This document shows, in pieces, positions 34,619-44,120 of a stretch of DNA of 64,000 bases. Both the position numbers and the translations under genes were made by a program. The stretch is from Sphingosinicella sp963974575 (lineage in GTDB: Bacteria > Pseudomonadota > Alphaproteobacteria > Sphingomonadales > Sphingomonadaceae). The stretch spans positions 186,001 through 250,000 of the forward strand of contig NZ_CAXBBQ010000005.1 of assembly GCF_963974575.1 (NCBI RefSeq). Reading direction: 5' to 3'. The notes beneath the pieces are model-generated. The model searched no databases. It saw nothing but the letters and a program-made list of their open reading frames with translations, and was not told where the DNA came from. How positions within the stretch are numbered: the first letter of the stretch is position 1; each line of letters opens with the position of its first letter.

Positions 34619-36682
34619 ATGCGGCCCGATATCCTCAACCCCCTGTTCGCGGAAATCGCCGCGCTGAAAGGCGTAGGCCCGGCGCTTCAGCGTCAGCTCG
34701 AGCGGCTGGAGATCGCGCGCGTCATCGATCTCCTGTTTCATCTGCCGACGGGCGAGATCGAGCGCCTGCGCGTCGATTCCCTGCACGACGGCCTGGAAGG
34801 AAAGGTCGTCACGCTCAGCGTTGATGTCGTGGGTCACGAAACGCGCGGGCCGAAGTCGCCGTTGCGTGTGCGGGCCCGCGATGGGGACGGAAACCTGCTC
34901 GATATCGTGTTCTTCACCGATCGCGGCGGCTATGCGCGCCAGCTCCTGCCCATCGGCGAGCGCCGCGTCGTCAGTGGCCGTCTCGACCGCTTCGGGCAGA
35001 ATCTCCAGATCGTCCATCCCGATCATGTCGTGGTGCTTGAAAAGGCAGGGGATATTCCCGAGCGCGAAGCCGTCTACGGCCTCACCGAAGGTCTCACCAA
35101 CCGCCGCCTCCGCACGCTCGTCGAGCACGCGCTGGAGCGCGTGCCCGAGCTTCCCGAGTGGGCGGGCGGTTCGCTCGTGCGCCAGCGCGGCTGGCCGCGC
35201 TGGCACGAAGCGCTTGCCGCCGCCCATGCCAACGATCGCACCGTGCGCGACCGGCTTGCCTACGACGAACTTTTCGCGAACCAGCTCGCACTCCTCCTGA
35301 TGCGGCAAGCATCGCGCCGCAAGGGTGCGTTGCCGCTCCGGGGTGATGGCCGCCTCATCGATGCCATGCTCCGCGCGCTCCCGTATCGCCCCACAGGCGC
35401 CCAGCAGCGCGCGGTTGCCGAGATTACCGGCGATCTTGCGCAGTCCGCGCCGATGCTGCGGCTGCTGCAGGGCGATGTCGGCTCGGGCAAGACGCTGGTC
35501 GCGCTCGCCGCGATGCTCGGCGCGGTGGAGGCGGGCGCGCAGGCGGCGATGCTCGCCCCGACGGAAATTCTCGCCCGCCAGCACATGGCGAACATCGCCA
35601 CGCTCTTGGACGGCATCGGCGTCCGCGCCGAAATTCTCACCGGGCGAGAAAAGGGCGCGCAGAGGAAGGCCATCCTCGCCGACCTCGCGGCGGGGGAAAT
35701 CCAGATCCTCGTCGGCACCCACGCGATCTTTCAGGAGGCGGTGGACTACAAAAACCTCGGCCTCGTCGTCGTCGACGAGCAACACCGCTTCGGCGTCGCG
35801 CAGCGCCTGATGCTGGCGGACAAGGCGGAGAAGACCGCGCACATGCTGGTCATGACCGCAACGCCGATCCCACGCACCCTCACGCTCACGCAATATGGCG
35901 AGATGGACATTTCGAAGCTCGACGAGATGCCCCCCGGACGCACGCCTGTGGAAACGCGTGTCATCAGTCAGGAGCGGCTGGAGGAGGTTGTCGAAGGCGT
36001 CGGCCGACTGCTCGCCGATGGCGGCCGCGCGTATTGGGTCTGCCCCTTGGTGGAGGAAAGCGAGGCCGCTGGCGATCTCGCCGCCGCCGATGCGCGCTAC
36101 GCGATGCTGAAGGAACGCTTCGGATCCATCGTGGGCCTCGTCCACGGCCGCATGAAGGGGCCGGAGAAGGATGCGGTGATGGCGGATTTCCAGGCCGGTC
36201 GCATCCAGCTTCTTGTCGCGACCACCGTGGTCGAGGTCGGCGTCGATGTGCCCGAGGCGAGCCTGATGGTCATCGAGCAGGCCGAACGCTTCGGTCTCGC
36301 ACAGCTTCACCAGCTGCGGGGCCGTGTAGGGCGCGGTGCCGCGCGCTCCGTGTGCCTACTCGTCCGCGCGCCCAACATCTCGGAAACCGCGCGCAGCCGC
36401 CTCGCGCTCATTCGCCGGTCGAATGACGGCTTCGAAATCGCCGAGGAAGACCTGAAGCTGCGCGGCGGCGGCGAGCTTCTCGGCGTCCGCCAGTCCGGCG
36501 ACCCGGAGTTCCGCATCGCCACGCCCGAACAGGTCGGCGCGCTCGTCGAAGCGGCGCGCGACGACGCCCGCCTGCTCGTCGAGCACGAAGGCGGACTTTC
36601 CGGCCCGCGCGGCGAGGCGGCCCGCATTCTTCTCTATCTCTTCGGACGTGATGCCGCCGTCGGCCTCTTGCGTTCCGGCTAG
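34619..36682 (+). CDS. recG: ATP-dependent DNA helicase RecG
   Basis: 687 residues starting MRPDILNPLFAEIAALKGVG. It remodels stalled replication forks and Holliday junctions. An N-terminal wedge/OB domain precedes superfamily 2 motifs: Walker A GDVGSGKTLVA, DEQHRFGVAQR, TATPIPRTLTL and LRGRVGRG. The last 60 residues contain the LKLRGGGELLGVRQSG segment. The open frame extends upstream to 34484, but that part overlaps the divergent sdhE gene. It is divergent from sdhE-mfd across about 86 bases. Confidence 0.96.
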   Translation: MRPDILNPLFAEIAALKGVGPALQRQLERLEIARVIDLLFHLPTGEIERLRVDSLHDGLEGKVVTLSVDVVGHETRGPKSPLRVRARDGDGNLLDIVFFTDRGGYARQLLPIGERRVVSGRLDRFGQNLQIVHPDHVVVLEKAGDIPEREAVYGLTEGLTNRRLRTLVEHALERVPELPEWAGGSLVRQRGWPRWHEALAAAHANDRTVRDRLAYDELFANQLALLLMRQASRRKGALPLRGDGRLIDAMLRALPYRPTGAQQRAVAEITGDLAQSAPMLRLLQGDVGSGKTLVALAAMLGAVEAGAQAAMLAPTEILARQHMANIATLLDGIGVRAEILTGREKGAQRKAILADLAAGEIQILVGTHAIFQEAVDYKNLGLVVVDEQHRFGVAQRLMLADKAEKTAHMLVMTATPIPRTLTLTQYGEMDISKLDEMPPGRTPVETRVISQERLEEVVEGVGRLLADGGRAYWVCPLVEESEAAGDLAAADARYAMLKERFGSIVGLVHGRMKGPEKDAVMADFQAGRIQLLVATTVVEVGVDVPEASLMVIEQAERFGLAQLHQLRGRVGRGAARSVCLLVRAPNISETARSRLALIRRSNDGFEIAEEDLKLRGGGELLGVRQSGDPEFRIATPEQVGALVEAARDDARLLVEHEGGLSGPRGEAARILLYLFGRDAAVGLLRSG

Positions 36683-36706
36683 CTGTTTGCGACAGCGCCA
36701 GGAGAG

Positions 36707-37213
36707 ATGAAGACACAGCTTACTATCGCGCTGCTGCTCGCACTGGCGACGCCATCCGTCGCTGGGATCGACTGGGCGTCTGCGCGGCTTGAAGGCGCGA
36801 TGTCGGCCTATCAAACGGGCGATTACCGTACGGCGCGGCGCGGCTTCCAACGCCTTGCCGAGCATGGCTCGGCGATTGCTGAAACGATGCTCGGCGTCAT
36901 GTACGCAAAGGGGCAAGGCGTTCGGGCAAGCTCGGCTGTCGCTGCCGGATGGTTTCACCGCGCCGCCAGCCGCGGCTACGGCCCGGCGCAGATTGCGCTC
37001 TCGGATGCCTTCGCGCATGGTCAGGGCGTCAGCCGAAACGTCGACGACGCCTATTTCTGGGCGCTCGCCGCCACGACCGGGGGGGACCGCAGCGCCGAAG
37101 CGTCCGGCCGTTTGCGGGTCAAGACGCTCGGCAGATCTCTCAGTCCCGAAACCCGCGCAGAGATCGGCGAGGACGTTCATAACTGGCGTCCGCGCGCGCA
37201 GCGGGAGCGATAA
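36707..37213 (+). CDS. Secreted Sel1-repeat protein
   Basis: 168 residues with a signal peptide (MKTQLTIALLLALATPSVAG). About three Sel1-like repeats follow: GAMSAYQTGDYRTARRGFQ, AETMLGVMYAKGQGV and AQIALSDAFAHGQGV with YFWALAAT. Sel1 repeats are alpha/alpha solenoids that mediate protein binding. The protein is probably periplasmic. It follows recG by 24 bases and may share its transcript. No partner is evident. Confidence 0.85.
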   Translation: MKTQLTIALLLALATPSVAGIDWASARLEGAMSAYQTGDYRTARRGFQRLAEHGSAIAETMLGVMYAKGQGVRASSAVAAGWFHRAASRGYGPAQIALSDAFAHGQGVSRNVDDAYFWALAATTGGDRSAEASGRLRVKTLGRSLSPETRAEIGEDVHNWRPRAQRER

Positions 37214-37229
37214 GTCGGAGGTTTCGAAG

Positions 37230-37628
37230 GTGCACACGGGGTCTTGTCTCTGCGGTGCGGTGAGCTTCACGGTGGAGGGTGATCTGCCCGGGCCGGATGG
37301 CTGTCATTGCACGCAATGCCGGAAACAGTCGGGCCACTTTTTCGTGTCGACCGATGTGCCCCGCTCCGCACTTACCATCAGCGGCGCGGAAAACGTCCGC
37401 TGGTTTCCGTCCTCCGAAAAGGTACGCCGCGGCTTCTGCGCAACCTGCGGGTCATCGCTGTTCTGGGATCCGATCGGCCGCGACTGGACAGGGATCGCGA
37501 TGGGTTCCTTCGATACGCCGACGAACACGCGCCTTGCCGTGCACGTCCACACGGCCGAAAAGGGCGATTACTACGACATCGCCGATAGTGCCCCGCAGTT
37601 CACCACGGTGCCGCCCCAGCCGCACTGA
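37230..37628 (+). CDS. GFA-family (CENP-V/GFA domain) zinc protein
   Basis: 132 residues from a GTG at 37230, with GGAGG nine bases upstream. The zinc ligands of the GFA fold are visible: GSCLCGAVSF, then GCHCTQCRKQSG and GFCATCGSSLFW. The family includes the proposed glutathione-dependent formaldehyde-activating enzyme, but most members are uncharacterised, so no reaction is assigned. It lies 16 bases after the Sel1 gene and is convergent with tyrS. Confidence 0.88.
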   Translation: MHTGSCLCGAVSFTVEGDLPGPDGCHCTQCRKQSGHFFVSTDVPRSALTISGAENVRWFPSSEKVRRGFCATCGSSLFWDPIGRDWTGIAMGSFDTPTNTRLAVHVHTAEKGDYYDIADSAPQFTTVPPQPH

Positions 37629-37638
37629 ACGGGTGGTC

Positions 37639-38862
37639 TTACCCGAAGTTCACCACGCCGTGCCGCTTCTTCCCCGCCGACACGCGCACAGCGCCGGCGC
37701 CTGAAACCATCGCGGCGGCATCCGTCACGGCTTCGCCGTTCACGCGCGCACCGCCCTGCGTGATCAGGCGCCGCGCTTCGCCCTTGGAAGCGGAAAGGCC
37801 GAGGTCGACGAGCGCATCGACGAGCGGGATCGCGCCCGCCGCGGCGATGTGCGGCAAATCCTCGCCCGCGCCGCCTTCGGTAAATGTCGCACGCGCGGTT
37901 TCCGCTGCGCCCTGCGCGGCGTCCTCGCCCCGGCACATCGCCGTCGCCGCGTTCGCGAGCGTTTCCTTGGCGGCGTTGATCTCAGCACCTTCCAGCGCTT
38001 CCAGTCGCGCGATCTCATCCAGCGGCAGATCGGTGAACAGCTTCAGGAAGCGCCCCACATCGGCATCATGCGTGTTCCGCCAGAATTGCCAGTAATCGTA
38101 GGCGGGAAGCGACTCCTCGTTGAGCCACACGGCCCCCGCCATCGTCTTGCCCATCTTGCCGCCGTCGGCGGTGGTGATGAGCGGCGTCGTCACGCCGAAC
38201 ACCTCCGCGCCGTCCACGCGGCGTGCGAGTTCGACGCCGTTCACGATGTTGCCCCACTGGTCCGATCCGCCCATCTGCAGGCGGCAGGCGGCGCGGCGCG
38301 AGAGTTCGAGGAAGTCGTAGGCCTGCAGGATCATGTAGTTGAACTCGAGGAAGCTCAGCGACTGCTCGCGCTCAAGGCGCAGCTTCACCGAATCGAAGCT
38401 CAGCATCCGGTTCACCGAAAAGTGCTGGCCGATGTCGCGCAGGAACGGGATGTACTCCAGCTTGTCGAGCCACTCGGCATTGTCGACCATCACGGCGTCG
38501 GTGGGGCCGTCGCCGAAGGTCAGGAACTTCTCGAAGATGCGCTTGATCGAGGCGACGTTGCTCGCGATCGTCTCGGTCGTCATCAGCCGCCGGGCTTCGT
38601 CCTTGAAGCTCGGGTCTCCGATCTTGCCGGTGCCGCCGCCCATCAGCACGATCGGCTTGTGGCCGGTCTGCTGAAGACGGCGCAGCAGCATGATCTGCAC
38701 AAGACTGCCGACATGCAGCGAGGGCGCGGTCGGATCGAAGCCGATATAGCCGGGCACGACCTGCTTCATCGCAAGCGCATCGAGCGCCGCCGCGTCGGTC
38801 TGCTGATGGATATAGCCGCGCGCATCGAGCAGGCGTAGGAGATCGGACTTGAATTGGGTCAT
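37639..38862 (-). CDS. tyrS: Tyrosyl-tRNA synthetase
   Basis: 407 residues starting MTQFKSDLLRLLDARGYIHQ. A class I synthetase that charges tRNA-Tyr. The HIGH-like motif is PSLHVGSLVQ and the KMSKS-like loop is GGKMGKTMAG, both normal for bacterial TyrS. A tyrosine-site segment (QMGGSDQWGNIVNG) and a C-terminal S4 RNA-binding domain (SKGEARRLITQGGARVNGE) are present. I chose the Met at 38862; the open frame starts five codons earlier. It is divergent from anmK by 32 bases. Confidence 0.96.
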   Translation of the reverse strand: MTQFKSDLLRLLDARGYIHQQTDAAALDALAMKQVVPGYIGFDPTAPSLHVGSLVQIMLLRRLQQTGHKPIVLMGGGTGKIGDPSFKDEARRLMTTETIASNVASIKRIFEKFLTFGDGPTDAVMVDNAEWLDKLEYIPFLRDIGQHFSVNRMLSFDSVKLRLEREQSLSFLEFNYMILQAYDFLELSRRAACRLQMGGSDQWGNIVNGVELARRVDGAEVFGVTTPLITTADGGKMGKTMAGAVWLNEESLPAYDYWQFWRNTHDADVGRFLKLFTDLPLDEIARLEALEGAEINAAKETLANAATAMCRGEDAAQGAAETARATFTEGGAGEDLPHIAAAGAIPLVDALVDLGLSASKGEARRLITQGGARVNGEAVTDAAAMVSGAGAVRVSAGKKRHGVVNFG

Positions 38863-38894
38863 AGCGGCCGGGCGCATAGCATGAGGGTGAGCGT

Positions 38895-39980
38895 ATGAGT
38901 AGCGGGCTTTATCGCGCGGTCGGCCTGATGTCTGGCACGTCGATGGACGGAATCGACGCCGCGCTCATCGAAACGGACGGCGAGGGGCACGTCCGTCCGC
39001 TCGGTTTCCTCAGCGTTCCCTACGGTGAAGACACGCGCAAAAAGCTCCGTACCTCTATCGAACGTGCGCTTGGCATGGATGCGCCCGGCGCGGATCCGTT
39101 GATCGACGCCGCAGCGGCGGAGATCACCGCGCTGCACGCCGAAGCGGTGCGCGCGCTGCTGGATGGCGCCTCCGCTGACGTCGTCGGCTTCCACGGCCAA
39201 ACCATTGCGCATCGGCCGGAACGCGGCTGGACATGGCAGATCGGCGACGGTGCCGCGCTCGCCCGTGCGCTCGGCATCCCGGTGGTTGCCGACCTTCGCT
39301 CGGCGGACGTCGCGGCTGGCGGGCAGGGGGCGCCGCTGCTCCCCGTCTATCACCGAGCGCTCGCCTCGGCGCTTGGCGGGCCGATCGCCGTTCTCAATCT
39401 CGGCGGCGTCGGAAATGTCACCTTCCTTGGCGACGACGATCAGATGATCGCATTCGATACCGGCCCTGCCAACGCGCTCATCGATGACTGGGTGCTTGCC
39501 GCGCAAGGGCTCAGCCATGATGCGGGCGGTGCCATCGCGGCGTCGGGCCTCGTCCACGAGGAGGTGCTGGCGCGCATGACGAACCTCGACTGGTTCGCCG
39601 TTCCGCCGCCAAAGTCGCTCGATCGTCACGATTTCTCGCTGAATGCCGTCAGCGGCTTGTCGTTCGAGGACGGAGCGGCGACCCTCACCGCGTTCACGGC
39701 GGAAACCGTCCGGCTGGCGCTCGCCCATCTTCCTGTACCTCCGGCGCGGCTGCTCGTCACCGGCGGCGGGCGGCACAACGCCACGCTGATGCGGATGCTC
39801 GCCACGCGCGCCGGCATTCCCGCCGATCCCGTCGAAGCCGTCGGCTGGCGGGGCGATGCGATGGAGGCGGAGGGCTTCGCCTATATGGCGGTGCGGCGTC
39901 TCCGCGATCTGCCGATCAGTTTCCCCGGCACCACGGGCGTGCCGTCGCCCACCGTGGGCGGTGTCATTTTCCGGTCCTGA
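38895..39980 (+). CDS. anmK: Anhydro-N-acetylmuramic acid kinase
   Basis: 361 residues. It phosphorylates and opens 1,6-anhydro-MurNAc in cell-wall recycling. The N-terminal GLMSGTSMDGIDAALIE is the family signature (sugar-kinase/actin fold). GFHGQTIAHRP, VLNLGGVGNVT and AFDTGPANALIDDW follow, and the C-terminal LLVTGGGRHNATLM and GDAMEAEGFAYMAVR complete the fold. It is divergent from tyrS. Confidence 0.96.
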   Translation: MSSGLYRAVGLMSGTSMDGIDAALIETDGEGHVRPLGFLSVPYGEDTRKKLRTSIERALGMDAPGADPLIDAAAAEITALHAEAVRALLDGASADVVGFHGQTIAHRPERGWTWQIGDGAALARALGIPVVADLRSADVAAGGQGAPLLPVYHRALASALGGPIAVLNLGGVGNVTFLGDDDQMIAFDTGPANALIDDWVLAAQGLSHDAGGAIAASGLVHEEVLARMTNLDWFAVPPPKSLDRHDFSLNAVSGLSFEDGAATLTAFTAETVRLALAHLPVPPARLLVTGGGRHNATLMRMLATRAGIPADPVEAVGWRGDAMEAEGFAYMAVRRLRDLPISFPGTTGVPSPTVGGVIFRS

Positions 39981-40082
39981 CATTCCTGTACGGCGGATGG
40001 CTTGCCAAAGGGCCGCGCAATTTTCTAACAAAGCGCGCGAGTCGTCGCTGGGACCGCGGCCCGAACAAGTTTTAAGGAGAGA

Positions 40083-41171
40083 ATGATGACATCCGGTCTA
40101 GAATTCTGCGTCACCCCCGCGACGCCGGTCCCCGCTGCGGAGCGTGCGAAACTGATTGAAGACCCCGGATTCGGAAAGCTCTTCACCGATCACATGGTGA
40201 CGATCGAATGGACCGAAGGGAAAGGCTGGCACAACGCCGAGGTGCGCCCGCGCACGCCGTTCTCGCTCGATCCGGCGGCGGCCGTGCTGCACTACGCGCA
40301 GGAAATCTTCGAAGGCATGAAGGCGTATCGCGGTCGCGGCGGCGAGATCACGATGTTCCGTCCCGAAGAGAACGCGCGCCGCTTCAACGAGTCGGCGGAC
40401 CGCATGGCGATGCCGCGGATTCCCGAAGAGCTCTTTGTCGAGGCGGTCGAAAAGCTCGTCGCCGCCGATCGCGACTGGATTCCGGACGGGGAGGGGAGCC
40501 TCTACCTCCGCCCGTTCATGTTTGCGGACGAGGTGTTCCTCGGCGTGAAGCCCGCCGCGCACTACATCTTCTGTGTGATCGCAAGCCCGGTCGGTCCCTA
40601 TTTCAAGGGCGGCGGCAAGCCGGTCACGATCTGGGTGTCCGACAACTACACGCGCGCGGCGACGGGCGGCACCGGCGCCGCGAAGTGCGGCGGCAACTAT
40701 GCGGGCAGCCTCATCGCGCAGGCGGAGGCGACCCGTCAGGGCTGCGATCAGGTGGTGTTCCTCGATGCGGCCGAACGCCGTTGGGTCGAGGAGTTGGGCG
40801 GCATGAACGTCTTCTTCGTGATGGACGACGGCAGCATCATCACGCCGCCACTCGGCACGATCCTCCCCGGTATCACCCGCGCCTCGCTCATCGAGCTCGC
40901 GCGCGCCGACGGCGTGAAGGTGGAGGAAAAGCCGTACAGCTTCGATGAGTGGAAAGCGGACGCGGAAAGCGGCCGTCTGCGCGAAGTGTTCGCGTGCGGT
41001 ACCGCGGCTGTCGTCGCTGCCATCGGCACGGTGCGCTATCGCGGCGGCGAATTTACCATCGGCGATGGCACGACGACCGGCCCGGTCACGCAGAAGCTGC
41101 GCGCGGCGCTCGTCGGCATCCAGCGCGGCGAGTCGAACGACGAGCGTGGCTGGATCCGCAAGGTCGGCTAA
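40083..41171 (+). CDS. ilvE: Branched-chain amino acid aminotransferase
   Basis: 362 residues. A PLP-dependent fold-IV aminotransferase for the last step of Leu, Ile and Val synthesis or first step of their breakdown. ALHYAQEIFEGMKAYR-like sequence, the RPFMFADEVFLGVKPA segment and TGGTGAAKCGGNYAGSL match long bacterial/eukaryote-like BCATs. GGMNVFFVMDDG and PGITRASLIELA follow. AAGGAGA sits just before tandem ATG codons. It is monocistronic by appearance. Confidence 0.93.
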   Translation: MMTSGLEFCVTPATPVPAAERAKLIEDPGFGKLFTDHMVTIEWTEGKGWHNAEVRPRTPFSLDPAAAVLHYAQEIFEGMKAYRGRGGEITMFRPEENARRFNESADRMAMPRIPEELFVEAVEKLVAADRDWIPDGEGSLYLRPFMFADEVFLGVKPAAHYIFCVIASPVGPYFKGGGKPVTIWVSDNYTRAATGGTGAAKCGGNYAGSLIAQAEATRQGCDQVVFLDAAERRWVEELGGMNVFFVMDDGSIITPPLGTILPGITRASLIELARADGVKVEEKPYSFDEWKADAESGRLREVFACGTAAVVAAIGTVRYRGGEFTIGDGTTTGPVTQKLRAALVGIQRGESNDERGWIRKVG

Positions 41172-41194
41172 AACCTTGCAGCTTGCGGCCGACC

Positions 41195-41842
41195 TTAACG
41201 GTCGGTCGCGAGCCGCATGTCGAGGTAGGCGTCAATCACGCCCATCAGCTCGTTCATCTCGTTCGCGAAGAAGTGGTTCGCGCCGGGAACGGTCTCATAT
41301 GTGATCGTGATGTGCTTCTGCGTCTTCAGCTTGTCGACGAGCTTCTGAACCGCGCCGTGCGCGACCACCTCGTCGGCAAGACCCTGCACGATGAGGCCTG
41401 AAGACGGGCAGGGCGCCAGGAAGCCGAAGTCGTACATGTTCGCGGGCGGCGCCACCGAAATGAAGCCCTTGATCTCCGGGCGGCGCATCAGCAGCTGCAT
41501 CCCGATCCACGCGCCGAAGCTGAAGCCGCCAACCCAGGTGACGGGCGCTTCCGGGTTGAACTGCTGCAGCCAGTCGAGCGCGCTCGCCGCGTCCGACAGC
41601 TCGCCGACGCCTTGGTCGAACGTTCCCTGGCTGCGGCCCACGCCGCGGAAGTTGAAGCGCAGCGTCGCGAAGCCGCGCCGCACGAACGACTGGTACATCG
41701 CCTGCACGATGGCATTGTTCATCGTGCCGCCGCCCTGCGGGTGCGGGTGGAGCAGAATGGCGACGGGCGAGCGCGGCTTGTTGCCGGGCTGATAGCGTCC
41801 CTCGAGCCGGCCTTCCGGTCCGGGGAAAATCACTTCGGGCAT
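41195..41842 (-). CDS. Alpha/beta hydrolase
   Basis: 215 residues. The fold is recognised by LLHPHPQGGGTMNN, the FNFRGVGRSQG strand-turn and the nucleophile elbow GGFSFGAWIG (Ser). The acidic residue is in VQGLADEVV and the His in VPGANHFF. These small hydrolases next to cysteine desulfurase genes are common in sphingomonads and are of unknown substrate. It is divergent from the desulfurase pair. Confidence 0.88.
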   Translation of the reverse strand: MPEVIFPGPEGRLEGRYQPGNKPRSPVAILLHPHPQGGGTMNNAIVQAMYQSFVRRGFATLRFNFRGVGRSQGTFDQGVGELSDAASALDWLQQFNPEAPVTWVGGFSFGAWIGMQLLMRRPEIKGFISVAPPANMYDFGFLAPCPSSGLIVQGLADEVVAHGAVQKLVDKLKTQKHITITYETVPGANHFFANEMNELMGVIDAYLDMRLATDR

Positions 41843-41910
41843 CGATGGTCCTGATACTGTGCGCGGGAAAGCTCGTGCCTATATAGGAAAGACCCTTCCG
41901 GACTCAATGA

Positions 41911-42996
41911 ATGAGTCGCGTTCAGCAAGGCAGTGAATTGAAGGCACGAATCTATCTCGACTGGAATGCGACCGCGCCGATGGCTGTTCCCGCCGCGGAG
42001 GCAATGGCGGAAGCCGCGCGCGCGTGGGCGAATCCGTCGTCCGTTCATGCCGAGGGGCGCCGCGCCAAGGCGCTTCTGGAAGACTGCCGCGAACGCATCG
42101 CCGTCGCGCTCGGAGCCTTTCCGCAGCAGACCGTGTTCACGAGCGGCGGCACCGAGGCGCTCGCGCTCGCGCTGAACGGTGCGAAGGCGAGCCGCCGCCT
42201 TGTCCTTGCGACCGAACATGCCGCCGTCCTTGCCGCCGCGCCGGATGCCGTGATCGTCCCCGTCGATGCGAACGGCCTCGCGCGGCTTCCCGCGCTTGCG
42301 GCCGGCGATCTTCTCGCCGTGAGCCACGCCAACAACGAAACCGGTGTCATCCAGCCGCTCGCGCAGATCGTCGAAACTGCTCACGCGGCCGGTGCGCGCG
42401 TTGTGTGCGACGCCGTGCAGACCGCCGGAAAACTTCCGCTCCCGCCTGCCGATTTCGTCGCCGTCTCCGCGCACAAGCTCGGCGGCCCGCCCGGCGTGGG
42501 CGCGCTCATCGTGCGCTGCGCCGATGATTTCGCTGCGATCCAGAAAGGCGGCGGGCAGGAGCGGGGGCTTCGCGGCGGCACCGAGAATCTTGTCGGCATC
42601 GCCGGTTTCGCCGCCGCGCTCGAAGCGCGCCGCGCGGACACCGACTGGCCCGCTCGTGCTGGCACCCTGCGCGATCGCATGGAGACCCGCCTCACCGCGC
42701 TCGGTGCGGAAGTCGTCGCCGCATCCGCGCCCCGCCTGCCGACGACGAGCATGATCCGCTTGGCGGGCGTCCCCGCCGCTACGCAGCTCATCCGTTTCGA
42801 CATGGCGGGCATCGCCGTTTCCAGCGGCTCGGCGTGCTCCTCAGGCAAGGTAGGCGCCAGTCACGTGCTCGCCGCGATGGGGATCGGGTCTGTCGACGTG
42901 ATCCGCGTCAGCCTCGGCTGGACGACGACTGAGGCCGACATCGACGCCTTCTGCGCCGTGTGGGAAACGCTCGCGGCGGCAAGGCAGGCGGCATGA
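41911..42996 (+). CDS. Cysteine desulfurase (first of tandem pair)
   Basis: 361 residues of the NifS/IscS class V aminotransferase fold. The PLP lysine lies in SAHKLGGPPGVG and the catalytic cysteine in SSGSACSSGKV. HANNETGVIQPL and the GGGQERGLRGGTEN segment are also conserved. It takes sulfur from cysteine to make a persulfide for Fe-S clusters or thio-modification. The start has only a weak ribosome binding site. The stop overlaps the second desulfurase gene by four bases. Confidence 0.92.
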   Translation: MSRVQQGSELKARIYLDWNATAPMAVPAAEAMAEAARAWANPSSVHAEGRRAKALLEDCRERIAVALGAFPQQTVFTSGGTEALALALNGAKASRRLVLATEHAAVLAAAPDAVIVPVDANGLARLPALAAGDLLAVSHANNETGVIQPLAQIVETAHAAGARVVCDAVQTAGKLPLPPADFVAVSAHKLGGPPGVGALIVRCADDFAAIQKGGGQERGLRGGTENLVGIAGFAAALEARRADTDWPARAGTLRDRMETRLTALGAEVVAASAPRLPTTSMIRLAGVPAATQLIRFDMAGIAVSSGSACSSGKVGASHVLAAMGIGSVDVIRVSLGWTTTEADIDAFCAVWETLAAARQAA

Positions 42997-44120
42997 ACAT
43001 CTACCTCGATTATCAAGCAACAACGCCCACCGATCCCGCCGTCGTTGCGGCGATGGAGCCGTTCTGGACTGCGAAGTTCGGCAACCCGCACAGCAATCAT
43101 CGATACGGTTGGGAGGCCGAGGCCGCCGTCGATGTCGCCCGCGCCCACATCGCACGCCTGCTCAACGCCCATCCGGAATCCGTTGTTTTTACAAGCGGTG
43201 CCACCGAAGCGAACAACCTTGCGCTGAAGGGCGTTATGGCCCGCGCCGGGCGTCGTCGCCTCGTCACCGTCGCCACGGAGCACAGCTGCGTCCTCGAAAC
43301 CGCGCGCTACCTCGAAACGCAGGGCTTTGATCTCACCGTGCTCCATGTCGGCGCGGACGGCCTCATCGATCTGGCGGCCCTTGAAGCCGCGCTCGGTCCC
43401 GACGTTGCGCTCGTCTCCGTCATGGCGGTCAACAACGAGATCGGTGTTATCCAGCCGCTCGCCGAGATCGCCGCCGCCGCGCACGCCGCCGGCGCCTTGT
43501 TCCACTGCGACGCGGCGCAGGGCTTCGGCAAGATCCCGCTGGATATGCCCGCGCTCGGCATCGACCTCATGAGCCTCTCGGCGCACAAGATCTATGGGCC
43601 CAAGGGCATCGGCGCGCTTGTCCTCCGCCCGGGCCTCGATCTCGAACCGCAGATGCACGGCGGCGGGCAGGAAGGGGATGGCCTTCGCTCCGGCACGCTC
43701 GCCGCGCCGCTCGCTGTCGGCTTCGGCAAGGCCGCCGAGATCGCCACCGCGCACATGGAGGAAGATGCTGCCCAGGCCGAAGCACTGTGGGATGCCTTTC
43801 TCGCCGCGCTCCATGTGCCCCACGTCATCAACGGCTGCACCGCGCACCGCTGGCGCGGCAACATCAACCTGCGCTTCGAAGGGCTGGATGGTGACCGCCT
43901 GATCGCGGACCTGCGCCGTCTCTCCATTTCCTCGGGCGCTGCGTGCGCCAGCGCAAAGGGGCGGCACAGCCACGTTCTCGAAGCGCTCGGGCTCAGCCGC
44001 GCGCAGGCGAAGGCGAGCCTCCGGATCGGCTGGGGCCGCTTCTCGACGGAAGACGAGGTGCGCGCTGCCGCCACTATGATCGAAGAGGCGGTGCTTATGC
44101 AGCGGAGGACAGCGGCGTGA
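42993..44120 (+). CDS. Cysteine desulfurase (second of tandem pair)
   Basis: 375 residues from ATG at 42993 (MNIYLDYQATTPTDPAVVAA), closer to IscS than its upstream neighbour at the N-terminus. The PLP lysine is in SAHKIYGPKGIG and the catalytic cysteine in SSGAACASAKGRHSHVL. MAVNNEIGVIQPL and HGGGQEGDGLRSGT are conserved. Two desulfurases in tandem with four-base overlaps suggest a shared sulfur-handling role, possibly with different acceptors. The ferredoxin gene overlaps its stop. Confidence 0.93.
   Translation: MNIYLDYQATTPTDPAVVAAMEPFWTAKFGNPHSNHRYGWEAEAAVDVARAHIARLLNAHPESVVFTSGATEANNLALKGVMARAGRRRLVTVATEHSCVLETARYLETQGFDLTVLHVGADGLIDLAALEAALGPDVALVSVMAVNNEIGVIQPLAEIAAAAHAAGALFHCDAAQGFGKIPLDMPALGIDLMSLSAHKIYGPKGIGALVLRPGLDLEPQMHGGGQEGDGLRSGTLAAPLAVGFGKAAEIATAHMEEDAAQAEALWDAFLAALHVPHVINGCTAHRWRGNINLRFEGLDGDRLIADLRRLSISSGAACASAKGRHSHVLEALGLSRAQAKASLRIGWGRFSTEDEVRAAATMIEEAVLMQRRTAA

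Noticed and set aside
34529..36310. 593-codon minus-strand open frame antisense to recG
   Set aside because: It covers recG, which has all helicase motifs, and shows no recognisable domain.
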